Shown here: piece by piece, positions 1 to 11,447 of the stretch
Layout of the letters: each line of letters begins with the position of its first letter
Position numbering within the stretch: the stretch's first letter is position 1
Assembly: GCA_029204225.1 (NCBI GenBank)
Contig: CM055102.1
Coordinates: 2,177,629-2,241,628, forward strand
Reading direction: 5' to 3'
Length of the DNA: 64,000 nucleotides
DNA from: Diphasiastrum complanatum
Lineage: Eukaryota; Streptophyta; Lycopodiopsida; Lycopodiales; Lycopodiaceae
Translations under genes and position numbers: made by a program
The notes under the pieces: generated by a model
Told to the model about the DNA's origin: nothing
Seen by the model: the letters and a program-made list of their open reading frames with translations, nothing else
Databases searched by the model: none

Positions 1-336
1 TCAGGTCCTGCATACAAGGCTTGATAATACTGTAACACAATCAGATCACAATTAGTAGCTTAGTTCATTTTCAATTATCATTTAAAGTTTCATTGCCTTA
101 TCCATTGGGCTATGGAGTCCGGTCACAAATCATAGGATAAATCATCATAGGGTTTCAAATTTCACATATCAAAAAGTGTTCAAAATGCGCCAGGTGCTAA
201 ACTTTTGCAAAACCAACACGAATGTTGGTTATCTCACGTTGTGAAATTACTGGCTGAATAAAGTAGTAATTATACTACTGGTCAGATTTATGGTTGGTCA
301 ATTCTTCCAACCTTAAAGACAAGATGAACTCCTAAG

Positions 337-1260
337 TCAAAACTTTTGTTTCACTCTTGGCTTCCATTCCCAAGCGTCTCTAACTTGGGTATTAGTATTC
401 AATGCGGTCATAACAGGGTCTTTAAGTGTCACACCATGGGCTTGACTCCTACTACACTGAGAGTCATCAACTAACATATCCACCCTCTTGTCTGGGTTTG
501 ACACATCAGGTAATAGGGGTAATATGCGACACACATAATGCGTAGATAAATCGATGTCAATTACAACTTTCTCATAGTGCTCTGCCATTAAGATTTCATC
601 GTTCACATCGGCCAAACGTTTTTGCCTTATATGAATTTGTACATCAGGCTGTAATCCACTTATGAAAGCATCCATTACTAGTTCAATCGGCATTTTATAC
701 GAGGTTATATATTTCTGCACAAACCAACTATGTCTATGAGCATATCTACTCACATACTCATCTTCACATTGTCTGATAGTTACCAAATGGTAACAAGCAA
801 CCGTTAAATTCATCGTGGGTGAGTATTCATCCAACAATGCTTTTGGTAGGGTGTCCCACGAGTCCAGATAATGATTTTCAAAAAATTCAATATTGTCGTA
901 CCAATTTCTAGCATGACCAGTCAAGTACAATGGAAACAAGAGCTTCCATTCACTAGGCTGTGAAAAACCATCTAGGAAAGAGAGGGTCACAAATTTTTGT
1001 ATAAAGATTTCAGCTTTATCACCTCTCTCTCCATCATAGTGATGGATTTTCAATAAGTAAACAAGCTTTGGTCTAACACAGAGGGAGTCGCCAACAACTA
1101 ATGGAAGTTGCACAATATTACAATCAGGTTTAACATTTGATTTTCCACCATCGTGCTCCAACTCATCAAGGTTGGGACCACTTTCAATGTGATCAAGACG
1201 TTCATTAGGGGATCGATGGCCCAGTGCTGATACATCTTCCCCAAGCTTTTGATCGTCCAT
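337..1260 (-). CDS. Gag-like protein of the array element, copy 1
   Basis: This 307-codon frame runs ATG to TAA. Residues about 75-215 show the retrotransposon gag (capsid) pattern: a FPLYLTGHARNWY block at 109-121, SW..L at 134-138, a block rich in R, Y and Q at 157-180, and FISGLQPDVQ at 199-208. In LTR retrotransposons this protein forms the particle that packages element RNA. No zinc knuckle, protease, reverse transcriptase or integrase follows, so the element could move only with help. The frame continues upstream without a phase change into the 1330-1821 segment, with in-frame stops between, so the original protein was longer and this is probably a remnant that happens to be open. It lies antisense to the inferred LTR direction. 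Residue 187 is serine. Confidence 0.6.
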   Translation of the reverse strand: MDDQKLGEDVSALGHRSPNERLDHIESGPNLDELEHDGGKSNVKPDCNIVQLPLVVGDSLCVRPKLVYLLKIHHYDGERGDKAEIFIQKFVTLSFLDGFSQPSEWKLLFPLYLTGHARNWYDNIEFFENHYLDSWDTLPKALLDEYSPTMNLTVACYHLVTIRQCEDEYVSRYAHRHSWFVQKYITSYKMPIELVMDAFISGLQPDVQIHIRQKRLADVNDEILMAEHYEKVVIDIDLSTHYVCRILPLLPDVSNPDKRVDMLVDDSQCSRSQAHGVTLKDPVMTALNTNTQVRDAWEWKPRVKQKF

Positions 1261-1329
1261 TTCAAGACTTTAAGTAGAATTGTTCACCATTTCAATATCA
1301 ATGCCAACACTCACATCCTTGGTAGTGGA

Positions 1330-1821
1330 TTATTTATGATTGCTATTCGATACAATACCAAACCTTGCTAGGATTTCATCAACTTCAAGAATTGGGTTTT
1401 GAATCACAATCGGACTATGGTTAATAGTCACAAAATAATTGATTTGTAATGTCGCGTTCTCTTTAACTTCATAAGTGAAGTCTCCACCATGCTCTAAACC
1501 AATCATATCAGATTTATTTGAATCATCTCTTTCATGGTCGGTGCAAAAGGGTGATATTTCAAAAGATTCTTCACTCAAATTTTCAAGAAAGTCGCACACC
1601 AGTAAATCCCATTCTTCTTCATGAAGAAATGGTGGCTTTTTCGTGGGTTCTACTAATAACTCTGATTCATCAATTGAATCATTAAATTTTATACAGTCAT
1701 TGAAATTTCACTTATGGGTGGATTCTCCAAGAAATAAATTTCTATACAAATTTTCTATGGCTTGAGAATCATTCTCATCATAGAATAAAAATCCTCGTCG
1801 CACTAGGCGCATGGGAATCAT
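1330..1821 (-). pseudogene. Broken N-terminal part of the gag-like frame, copy 1
   Basis: Starting from ATG at 1819-1821, the minus frame reads about 37 codons, meets TGA at 1708-1710, then stays open to TAA at 1330-1332. It is in the same phase as the 307-codon gag frame, with a further TAA at 1270-1272. The encoded sequence is acidic (runs of E and D) and has no motif I recognise. The simplest reading is that one ancestral ORF of nearly 500 codons has acquired three stops. A shorter apparent ORF beginning with GTG at 1599 is only the part after the first stop. Confidence 0.55.
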
Positions 1822-2611
1822 GATTATATTTTTTTCAATCAATCAAATTTTTTTTTAAAGGAACCTCCAACACGTCCAGTATTGGTCTAGTTCTCAATAC
1901 AATGCCCAATGACCCTACTTGCACAAACCATTGCTCCAAACAAACCTCACAATTGTTGGTGCTCAAGCCTTATCCAAAAAGACCTCGAGAGTCACTCATA
2001 AAATTGATACAACAGAGGCTCCGATTGCCGCAAGGCATTCAAACCTTTACAGACAATTTGGATAACACGAGCTTTTGGCTATGCAAATTAATGGTCAATT
2101 TCAACAGAACCGTTTGAAAACACTTTCAAACAATAATCAAGAATTCAAAAGGAGCTCATGCTCCTCTCGACAGACGCACCACTGAAGGATTATAAAACGA
2201 CCCCCAAATAGACTGGCAATCTAAGGAAATGCTAACGGAAGTCGGTTTATACCACAATTATAGCTCAAGCTCCATTGGGTATGGAGTCAAAAATAAGGCC
2301 GTTCATGACCACCGGCACTTTCAATGGCAATTGGCAAGACAAATTCCTAACGGTCTACCGACAATTTTCAGATAGCCTGAGGAACTCTGAAATGAACAAG
2401 AAATCATGCTTGTAAGCTCTGGCTTTTGAGATACCGATAGGACATACAATCCTGACTTGTGTATGAGCTAGAAATCACTTAACAAGTGAGGTAAAACAAG
2501 GTTAGATTTTGGATGACCGCCTAATCTTCAACTGAACCATTTGCATAGGCTTCAAGAATACTTTCCCAAAGCTAAGAGATGTATCCTCAATCAAGCACCG
2601 TAGGGCCAAAA
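1822..2611. other. Non-coding part of the internal domain (also in units 2-6)
   Basis: No gene is recognisable here. A 71-codon plus-strand ORF at 1902-2117 repeats in every unit but has no motif. If the element reads minus, this would be its 5' leader; if plus, the region before the 3' LTR, ending in AGGGCCAAAA as a weak polypurine tract. Equivalent stretches precede 7649, 12730, 17769, 22850 and 27927. Confidence 0.5.
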
Positions 2612-4808
2612 TGTGATAACGCACATTGCGAGCAGTGATAGACAAGCAAGATAGAAATGCGTACAACATCACTAGATCATGAACGATGGGTGACTGAATG
2701 GCTGGGGTTAAAGGTTAAAGATCTCCACAGATGAGATTGGAAGATCTCAAGTAAGCAATAAACGGGTTACAAACTAGATGTTTGGGATGCCCCGTCTTAC
2801 AATAATCTATATGCCCATAATTTCCTTTTCTAATCAACAATGGGTAGTTAAGGTTGAAGTTTCTGGAGCCCGAAACCAAACGTGTCTCTGATTCTTACTT
2901 CCCACAAGAGGATGAGAGTGATAGACTCACAGTCGCGCCTTGTCAGCTATCTCACACCGGACTGTGAGAAAGATTTCACATACTCATAAGTTTCAGATCA
3001 TGAGATAATGTAGGAGGCCTGTCTGCCGCCCAACGTGATGGAAATGAGCTAGCTCACGGCCCACTATGTGCGCCTGGCTCAGAATCAGAGGATTAGTTAC
3101 TTCCTCACTTGGCTGCCAGTGCAATCAAATTTCTGAGTACACATTTTAGAGGATACATTGAATATATCAGCAAACCAAAGCAGGTCCATGCCTCCTCTCA
3201 TTTTGATTGCAATCTGTGATACATTTCAGAGATCACGCAAGAGGAGAGGTCACTGGGCAGGGTGGAAAGAGCCGGACAGGGTAGCGATTAGGTTGGGAAG
3301 GGCAAATCGCAGGTAGAGGGGTGGTTAAAGAAGGGGCTAGGCCGGCGATCCACAATGTGTAAAGATGAACAGTTGCAGGTAGAGGGAGCAGGGCTGCGTG
3401 GAGAGATAAGCCGGCAGGGATCTGCAGGTAGGAAAGAAGATTGCAGGAAAAAGTCCCCAGACAGTAGGTTCAGGTAAGGAGAAAAGGTCGCGCTTCAAGT
3501 GGAGGAAGGGCATAGCCAAGTAGGGTTTGGGCTCAAACACAGCCCTTGGCAAGTCGCAGGGCCCTCAGGTAAGAGCAAGGAGAGAAGGAACCAACCAAGA
3601 TCACTTGCAACAGGGAGAGCGGCTATAGGCATAAATAAAATCACAGATCAAGCCTCAGAAACCATCGATCGATGAGCAAGCTATTTTCTACTCTAAGGAT
3701 GCTTGGTGGTCAGGGCTGTACAATTATTGTCAAATTAATAACAGAAGACAAGAAGATGGTTCTTCCAAGATCAAAGCAACAATCCTCAAGTCTGGAATGT
3801 GGGCTATGTCTTTCCCTTTAGTTATGAAGAACTTTCATTATCTTGTATGTTTCACAATGTCTAATCTTTAGATCATCCACAACATCAAGCAAACATCTGT
3901 CATTCTATTCACAGAATCTATACAAATGAGAAAGCATGCAAGCATTGATTTGCAGAGCATAATGAAACCAAAAACCATAAGTACTTAACAAGCAGAGAAC
4001 AACAAAGTACCCACAGCTTCACAGGCCTACAGTAACAATGTTAGAGGTAGTAATCTAACTTGCAACCTCTCAAAATCTGCAATCAAATGTTAGAGGCAGC
4101 AAGGGCATAAACTCACAATCCGCAAACAATAATCTAGAGAATAAACACAATGTTATAAATCAACCAACAGATCAATAACAATGAATTAAAAGTAGTTTGC
4201 AACAAAGATCCAACAAAGAAGTTAGAGTGAAAGGCACTAGGTAGATCAGCCTCTTCTCCTTTCCTCCTCCTTGTCTCTGTGGGATTGAGCACAAATTGCA
4301 AGTGGAAGAGATGGGAGGCACCAAGCAAAACAGCTTCTACTCCTTCCCTTTCTCCCCAAGCTTCTCCACACAAGTTCTCTCTCTCTCTCTCTCTCCAAGA
4401 GGATGACAATGAGAATGGTACTATTGTCCCACACCCCTCCTTGATCATACGTAGGGGCTCAATGGGCTAGAGGTGCACCCCTTCAAGAAATGGGGCACCT
4501 CCTTATGACTTTTCAAAAACTGACTCTAAAAATAGGGCACTAGCCCAAATTTGTTTTTTAGCACCTAACTTGGCCTCAACTTGCAATTTCAAAGTCAAGT
4601 TGGGCACTATTTACGGTTTCAGTTTTTATGGGCTCACGACCAAGTTTTTAATTAGTAGTACTGTTGAATAGTATTTTAATAACAGTGCAACCGGCCATTA
4701 TGGGCCATTTACGCGTCGTTTTTTACAGTTCCGCGTTAGCATAATAGCGTGCGGCGATGATTTTTTGTCAAAAATAACTTGAAAAAGGGGTATTTTTCCC
4801 CGCAAACA
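2612..4808 (+). repeat. LTR-like segment of unit 1
   Basis: The segment begins TGTGATAACG after a moderately purine-rich AGGGCCAAAA and ends CCGCAAACA, giving the usual TG...CA ends with short TGT/ACA inversion. One base after the end comes TGGCGACATTCATGGGTA, which matches 12 of 18 positions of the arginine-tRNA primer site as I recall it for plant Tat/Ogre gypsy elements. These signals indicate a plus-oriented LTR. Against this, the gag-like ORF reads minus. No long ORF is credible inside; small ORFs here are probably chance. Boundaries rest on these motifs, not on a solo copy with target-site duplications. Confidence 0.5.
4376..4395. repeat. CT microsatellite, unit 1
   Basis: It is a 20-base uninterrupted TC tract and the shortest of the array. 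Confidence 0.95.
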
Positions 4809-4809
4809 G

Positions 4810-4827
4810 TGGCGACATTCATGGGTA
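4810..4827 (+). other. Primer-binding-site-like motif of the array units
   Basis: TGGCGACATTCATGGGTA lies one base after the LTR-like segment. The first seven bases equal the start of the arginine-tRNA primer site recalled for Tat/Ogre-type gypsy elements, and the TGGG core is also kept. The same motif starts at 9891, 14935, 20011 and 25088. It is the main argument that the LTRs read plus. Confidence 0.45.
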
Positions 4828-4880
4828 AAGAATGGTCTCCATTCCTTGAACTCAGCATCTCTGGTTACAAAAAGACCAAT

Positions 4881-4998
4881 GGACCAGCCAATAGCATCCT
4901 AGGCTGACCCAAAAGCCATACAACAACTTGTCTTCAAGATAAACAACAACAAATTACCCCCCTGGACCGGCCAATAGCATCTTAGGCCGACCCAAAAG
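4881..4998. repeat. Pair of 35-bp direct repeats next to the primer site
   Basis: Positions 4881-4915 and 4964-4998 are two copies of a GGACC(A/G)GCCAATAGCAT-type motif differing at four or five bases. The pair recurs in units 2 to 5. It does not look like coding sequence, and its role is unknown. Confidence 0.8.
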
Positions 4999-5373
4999 GG
5001 TTCCACTCAGCATAAGATCTTCATGAAGAAGAACATCTCAGGTCCTGCATACAAGGCTTGATAATACTGTAACACAATCAGATCACAATTAGTAGCTTAG
5101 TTCATTTTCAATTATCATTTAAAGTTTCATTGCCTTATCCATTGGGCTATGGAGTCCGGTCACAAATCATAGGATAAATCATCATAGGGTTTCAAATTTC
5201 ACATATCAAAAAGTGTTCAAAATGCGCCAGGTGCTAAACTTTTGCAAAACCAACACGAATGTTGGTTATCTCACGTTGTGAAATTACTGGCTGAATAAAG
5301 TAGTAATTATACTACTGGTCAGATTTATGGTTGGTCAATTCTTCCAACCTTAAAGACAAGATGAACTCCTAAG

Positions 5374-6297
5374 TCAAAACTTTTGTTTCACTCTTGGCTT
5401 CCATTCCCAAGCGTCTCTAACTTGGGTATTAGTATTCAATGCGGTCATAACAGGATCTTTAAGTGTCACACCATGGGCTTGACTCCTACTACACTGAGAG
5501 TCATCAACTAACATATCCACCCTCTTGTCTGGGTTTGACACATCAGGTAATAGGGGTAATATGCGACACACATAATGCGTAGATAAATCGATGTCAATTA
5601 CAACTTTCTCATAGTGCTCTGCCATTAAGATTTCATCGTTCACATCGGCCAAACGTTTTTGCCTTATATGAATTTGTACATCAGGCTGTAATCCACTTAT
5701 GAAAGCATCCATTACTAGTTCAATCGGCATTTTATACGGGGTTATATATTTCTGCACAAACCAACTATGTCTATGAGCATATCTACTCACATACTCATCT
5801 TCACATTGTCTGATAGTTACCAAATGGTAACAAGCAACCGTTAAATTCATCGTGGGTGAGTATTCATCCAACAATGCTTTTGGTAGGGTGTCCCACGAGT
5901 CCAGATAATGATTTTCAAAAAATTCAATATTGTCGTACCAATTTCTAGCATGACCAGTCAAGTACAATGGAAACAAGAGCTTCCATTCACTAGGCTGTGA
6001 AAAACCATCTAGGAAAGAGAGGGTCACAAATTTTTGTATAAAGATTTCAGCTTTATCACCTCTCTCTCCATCATAGTGATGGATTTTCAATAAGTAAACA
6101 AGCTTTGGTCTAACACAGAGGGAGTCGCCAACAACTAATGGAAGTTGCACAATATTACAATCAGGTTTAACATTTGATTTTCCACCATCGTGCTCCAACT
6201 CATCAAGGTTGGGACCACTTTCAATGTGATCAAGACGTTCATTAGGGGATCGATGGCCCAGTGCTGATACATCTTCCCCAAGCTTTTGATCGTCCAT
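5374..6297 (-). CDS. Gag-like protein, copy 2
   Basis: The frame is intact over 307 codons. It differs from copy 1 by proline instead of serine at residue 187 and a silent change in the 3' part. Confidence 0.6.
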   Translation of the reverse strand: MDDQKLGEDVSALGHRSPNERLDHIESGPNLDELEHDGGKSNVKPDCNIVQLPLVVGDSLCVRPKLVYLLKIHHYDGERGDKAEIFIQKFVTLSFLDGFSQPSEWKLLFPLYLTGHARNWYDNIEFFENHYLDSWDTLPKALLDEYSPTMNLTVACYHLVTIRQCEDEYVSRYAHRHSWFVQKYITPYKMPIELVMDAFISGLQPDVQIHIRQKRLADVNDEILMAEHYEKVVIDIDLSTHYVCRILPLLPDVSNPDKRVDMLVDDSQCSRSQAHGVTLKDPVMTALNTNTQVRDAWEWKPRVKQKF

Positions 6298-6366
6298 TTC
6301 AAGACTTTAAGTAGAATTGTTCACCATTTCAATATCAATGCCAACACTCACATCCTTGGTAGTGGA

Positions 6367-6858
6367 TTATTTATGATTGCTATTCGATACAATACCAAAC
6401 CTTGCTAGGATTTCATCAACTTCAAGAATTGGGTTTTGAATCACAATCGGACTATGGTTAATAGTCACAAAATAATTGATTTGTAATGTCGCGTTCTCTT
6501 TAACTTCATAAGTGAAGTCTCCACCATGCTCTAAACCAATCATATCAGATTTATTTGAATCATCTCTTTCATGGTCGGTGCAAAAGGGTGATATTTCAAA
6601 AGATTCTTCACTCAAATTTTCAAGAAAGTCGCACACCAGTAAATCCCATTCTTCTTCATGAAGAAATGGTGGCTTTTTCGTGGGTTCTACTAATAACTCT
6701 GATTCATCAATTGAATCATTAAATTTTATACAGTCATTGAAATTTCACTTATGGGTGGATTCTCCAAGAAATAAATTTCTATACAAATTTTCTATGGCTT
6801 GAGAATCATTCTCATCATAGAATAAAAATCCTCGTCGCACTAGGCGCATGGGAATCAT
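6367..6858 (-). pseudogene. Broken N-terminal part of the gag-like frame, copy 2
   Basis: It carries the same ATG and the same internal TGA and terminal TAA as copy 1. Confidence 0.55.
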
Positions 6859-7648
6859 GATTATATTTTTTTCAATCAATCAAATTTTTTTTTAAAGGAA
6901 CCTCCAACACGTCCAGTATTGGTCTAGTTCTCAATACAATGCCCAATGACCCTACTTGCACAAACCATTGCTCCAAACAAACCTCACAATTGTTGGTGCT
7001 CAAGCCTTATCCAAAAAGACCTCGAGAGTCACTCATAAAATTGATACAACAGAGGCTCCGATTGCCGCAAGGCATTCAAACCTTTACAGACAATTTGGAT
7101 AACACGAGCTTTTGGCTATGCAAATTAATGGTCAATTTCAACAGAACCGTTTGAAAACACTTTCAAACAATAATCAAGAATTCAAAAGGAGCTCATGCTC
7201 CTCTCGACAGACGCACCACTGAAGGATTATAAAACGACCCCCAAATAGACTGGCAATCTAAGGAAATGCTAACGGAAGTCGGTTTATACCACAATTATAG
7301 CTCAAGCTCCATTGGGTATGGAGTCAAAAATAAGGCCGTTCATGACCACCGGCACTTTCAATGGCAATTGGCAAGACAAATTCCTAACGGTCTACCGACA
7401 ATTTTCAGATAGCCTGAGGAACTCTGAAATGAACAAGAAATCATGCTTGTAAGCTCTGGCTTTTGAGATACCGATAGGACATACAATCCTGACTTGTGTA
7501 TGAGCTAGAAATCACTTAACAAGTGAGGTAAAACAAGGTTAGATTTTGGATGACCGCCTAATCTTCAACTGAACCATTTGCATAGGCTTCAAGAATACTT
7601 TCCCAAAGCTAAGAGATGTATCCTCAATCAAGCACCGTAGGGCCAAAA

Positions 7649-9412
7649 TGTGATAACGCACATTGCGAGCAGTGATAGACAAGCAAGATAGAAATGCGTA
7701 CAACATCACTAGATCATGAACGATGGGTGACTGAATGGCTGGGGTTAAAGGTTAAAGATCTCCACAGATGAGATTGGAAGATCTCAAGTAAGCAATAAAC
7801 GGGTTACAAACTAGATGTTTGGGATGCCCCGTCTTACAATAATCTATATGCCCATAATTTCCTTTTCTAATCAACAATGGGTAGTTAAGGTTGAAGTTTC
7901 TGGAGCCCGAAACCAAACGTGTCTCTGATTCTTACTTCCCACAAGAGGATGAGAGTGATAGACTCACAGTCGCGCCTTGTCAGCTATCTCACACCGGACT
8001 GTGAGAAAGATTTCACATACTCATAAGTTTCAGATCATGAGATAATGTAGGAGGCCTGTCTGCCGCCCAACGTGATGGAAATGAGCTAGCTCACGGCCCA
8101 CTATGTGCGCCTGGCTCAGAATCAGAGGATTAGTTACTTCCTCACTTGGCTGCCAGTGCAATCAAATTTCTGAGTACACATTTTAGAGGATACATTGAAT
8201 ATATCAGCAAACCAAAGCAGGTCCATGCCTCCTCTCATTTTGATTGCAATATGTGATACATTTCAGAGATCACGCAAGAGGAGAGGTCACTGGGCAGGGT
8301 GGAAAGAGCCGGACAGGGTAGCGATTAGGTTGGGAAGGGCAAATCGCAGGTAGAGGGGTGGTTAAAGAAGGGGCTAGGCCGGCGATCCACAATGTGTAAA
8401 GATGAACAGTTGCAGGTAGAGGGAGCAGGGCTGCGTGGAGAGATAAGCCGGCAGGGATCTGCAGGTAGGAAAGAAGATTGCAGGAAAAAGTCCCCAGACA
8501 GTAGGTTCAGGTAAGGAGAAAAGGTCGCGCTTCAAGTGGAGGAAGGGCATAGCCAAGTAGGGTTTGGGCTCAAACACAGCCCTTGGCAAGTCGCAGGGCC
8601 CTCAGGTAAGAGCAAGGAGAGAAGGAACCAACCAAGATCACTTGCAACAGGGAGAGCGGCTATAGGCATAAATAAAATCACAGATCAAGCCTCAGAAACC
8701 ATCGATCGATGAGCAAGCTATTTTCTACTCTAAGGATGCTTGGTGGTCAGGGCTGTAGAATTATTGTCAAATTAATAACAGAAGACAAGAAGATGGTTCT
8801 TCCAAGATCAAAGCAACAATCCTCAAGTCTGGAATGTGGGCTATGTCTTTCCCTTTAGTTATGAAGAACTTTCATTATCTTGTATGTTTCACAATGTCTA
8901 ATCTTTAGATCATCCACAACATCAAGCAAACATCTGTCATTCTATTCACAGAATCTATACAAATGAGAAAGCATGCAAGCATTGATTTGCAGAGCATAAT
9001 GAAACCAAAAACCATAAGTACTTAACAAGCAGAGAACAACAAAGTACCCACAGCTTCACAGGCCTACAGTAACAATGTTAGAGGTAGTAATCTAACTTGC
9101 AACCTCTCAAAATCTGCAATCAAATGTTAGAGGCAGCAAGGGCATAAACTCACAATCCGCAAACAATAATCTAGAGAATAAACACAATGTTATAAATCAA
9201 CCAACAGATCAATAACAATGAATTAAAAGTAGTTTGCAACAAAGATCCAACAAAGAAGTTAGAGTGAAAGGCACTAGGTAGATCAGCCTCTTCTCCTTTC
9301 CTCCTCCTTGTCTCTGTGGGATTGAGCACAAATTGCAAGTGGAAGAGATGGGAGGCACCAAGCAAAACAGCTTCTACTCCTTCCCTTTCTCCCCAAGCTT
9401 CTCCACACAAGT

Positions 9413-9478
<66 letters not shown>

Positions 9479-9889
9479 AGAGGATGACAATGAGAATGGT
9501 ACTATTGTCCCACACCCCTCCTTGATCATACGTAGGGGCTCAATGGGCTAGAGGTGCACCCCTTCAAGAAATGGGGCACCTCCTTATGACTTTTCAAAAA
9601 CTGACTCTAAAAATAGGGCACTAGCCCAAATTTGTTTTTTAGCACCTAACTTGGCCTCAACTTGCAATTTCAAAGTCAAGTTGGGCACTATTTACGGTTT
9701 CAGTTTTTATGGGCTCACGACCAAGTTTTTAATTAGTAGTACTGTTGAATAGTATTTTAATAACAGTGCAACCGGCCATTATGGGCCATTTACGCGTCGT
9801 TTTTTACAGTTCCGCGTTAGCATAATAGCGTGCGGCGATGATTTTTTGTCAAAAATAACTTGAAAAAGGGGTATTTTTCCCCGCAAACA
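7649..9889 (+). repeat. LTR-like segment of unit 2
   Basis: It has the same ends as the unit 1 segment and is 2241 bp, the extra length coming from a longer CT tract. It carries the ATATGTG variant shared only with the unit 4 segment. Confidence 0.5.
9413..9476. repeat. CT microsatellite, unit 2
   Basis: It is a 64-base tract with a TTT interruption near 9432 and explains most of the extra length of this unit. Confidence 0.95.
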
Positions 9890-10454
9890 GTGGCGACATT
9901 CATGGGTAAAGAATGGTCTCCATTCCTTGAACTCAGCATCTCTGGTTACAAAAAGAATAATGGACCAGCCAATAGCATCCTAGGCTGACCCAAAAGCCAT
10001 ACAACAACTTGTCTTCAAGATAAACAACAACAAATTACCCCCCTGGACCGGCCAATAGCATCTTAGGCCGACCCAAAAGGGTTCCACTCAGCATAAGATC
10101 TTCATGAAGAAGAACATCTCAGGTCCTGCATACAAGGCTTGATAATACTGTAACACAATCAGATCACAATTAGTAGCTTAGTTCATTTTCAATTATCATT
10201 TAAAGTTTCATTGCCTTATCCATTGGGCTATGGAGTCCGGTCACAAATCATAGGATAAATCATCATAGGGTTTCAAATTTCACATATCAAAAAGTGTTCA
10301 AAATGCGCCAGGTGCTAAACTTTTGCAAAACCAACACGAATGTTGGTTATCTCACGTTGTGAAATTACTGGCTGAATAAAGTAGTAATTATACTACTGGT
10401 CAGATTTATGGTTGGTCAATTCTTCCAACCTTAAAGACAAGATGAACTCCTAAG

Positions 10455-11378
10455 TCAAAACTTTTGTTTCACTCTTGGCTTCCATTCCCAAGCGTCTCTA
10501 ACTTGGGTATTAGTATTCAATGCGGTCATAACAGGATCTTTAAGTGTCACACCATGGGCTTGACTCCTACTACACTGAGAGTCATCAACTAACATATCCA
10601 CCCTCTTGTCTGGGTTTGACACATCAGGTAATAGGGGTAATATGCGACACACATAATGCGTAGATAAATCGATGTCAATTACAACTTTCTCATAGTGCTC
10701 TGCCATTAAGATTTCATCGTTCACATCGGCCAAACGTTTTTGCCTTATATGAATTTGTACATCAGGCTGTAATCCACTTATGAAAGCATCCATTACTAGT
10801 TCAATCGGCATTTTATACGGGGTTATATATTTCTGCACAAACCAACTATGTCTATGAGCATATCTACTCACATACTCATCTTCACATTGTCTGATAGTTA
10901 CCAAATGGTAACAAGCAACCGTTAAATTCATCGTGGGTGAGTATTCATCCAACAATGCTTTTGGTAGGGTGTCCCACGAGTCCAGATAATGATTTTCAAA
11001 AAATTCAATATTGTCGTACCAATTTCTAGCATGACCAGTCAAGTACAATGGAAACAAGAGCTTCCATTCACTAGGCTGTGAAAAACCATCTAGGAAAGAG
11101 AGGGTCACAAATTTTTGTATAAAGATTTCAGCTTTATCACCTCTCTCTCCATCATAGTGATGGATTTTCAATAAGTAAACAAGCTTTGGTCTAACACAGA
11201 GGGAGTCGCCAACAACTAATGGAAGTTGCACAATATTACAATCAGGTTTAACATTTGATTTTCCACCATCGTGCTCCAACTCATCAAGGTTGGGACCACT
11301 TTCAATGTGATCAAGACGTTCATTAGGGGATCGATGGCCCAGTGCTGATACATCTTCCCCAAGCTTTTGATCGTCCAT
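10455..11378 (-). CDS. Gag-like protein, copy 3
   Basis: The 307-codon frame is intact and its translation is identical to copy 2, with proline at residue 187. Confidence 0.6.
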   Translation of the reverse strand: MDDQKLGEDVSALGHRSPNERLDHIESGPNLDELEHDGGKSNVKPDCNIVQLPLVVGDSLCVRPKLVYLLKIHHYDGERGDKAEIFIQKFVTLSFLDGFSQPSEWKLLFPLYLTGHARNWYDNIEFFENHYLDSWDTLPKALLDEYSPTMNLTVACYHLVTIRQCEDEYVSRYAHRHSWFVQKYITPYKMPIELVMDAFISGLQPDVQIHIRQKRLADVNDEILMAEHYEKVVIDIDLSTHYVCRILPLLPDVSNPDKRVDMLVDDSQCSRSQAHGVTLKDPVMTALNTNTQVRDAWEWKPRVKQKF

Positions 11379-11447
11379 TTCAAGACTTTAAGTAGAATTG
11401 TTCACCATTTCAATATCAATGCCAACACTCACATCCTTGGTAGTGGA

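Larger units (their letters stand above)
1..5037. repeat. Array unit 1
   Basis: This is the reference unit. From left to right it holds the internal-domain remainder, the gag-like frame on the minus strand (337-1821), a stretch without a recognisable gene (1822-2611), the LTR-like segment (2612-4808) and the primer-site region with a 35-bp duplicated motif. Private changes include G at the ACAGGGTCT site near 417 and C in CTGTACAATT near 3718. It has the shortest CT tract of the array (20 bases). Confidence 0.95.
5038..10118. repeat. Array unit 2
   Basis: It is 5081 bp, the same length as unit 4, and shares with unit 4 both the long interrupted CT tract and the GCAATATGTG variant near 8250. 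It shares with unit 3 a proline codon in the gag-like frame (CGGGG near 5738) and AGAATAATGG after the LTR. Its affinities therefore change along its length. Confidence 0.95.

Noticed and set aside
1902-2117. 71-codon plus-strand ORF repeated in every array unit
   Set aside because: It is conserved only because the whole unit is duplicated. No motif, and no start context supporting translation.
3337-3552. 71-codon minus-strand ORF inside the LTR-like segment, repeated in units 1-5
   Set aside because: It has no recognisable domain and lies in non-coding LTR-like sequence; identity between copies reflects recent duplication.
9171-9551. ORFs with long RERERE or SLSLSL runs around the CT microsatellite
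   Set aside because: They are translations of a dinucleotide repeat, and their lengths change with the repeat number.
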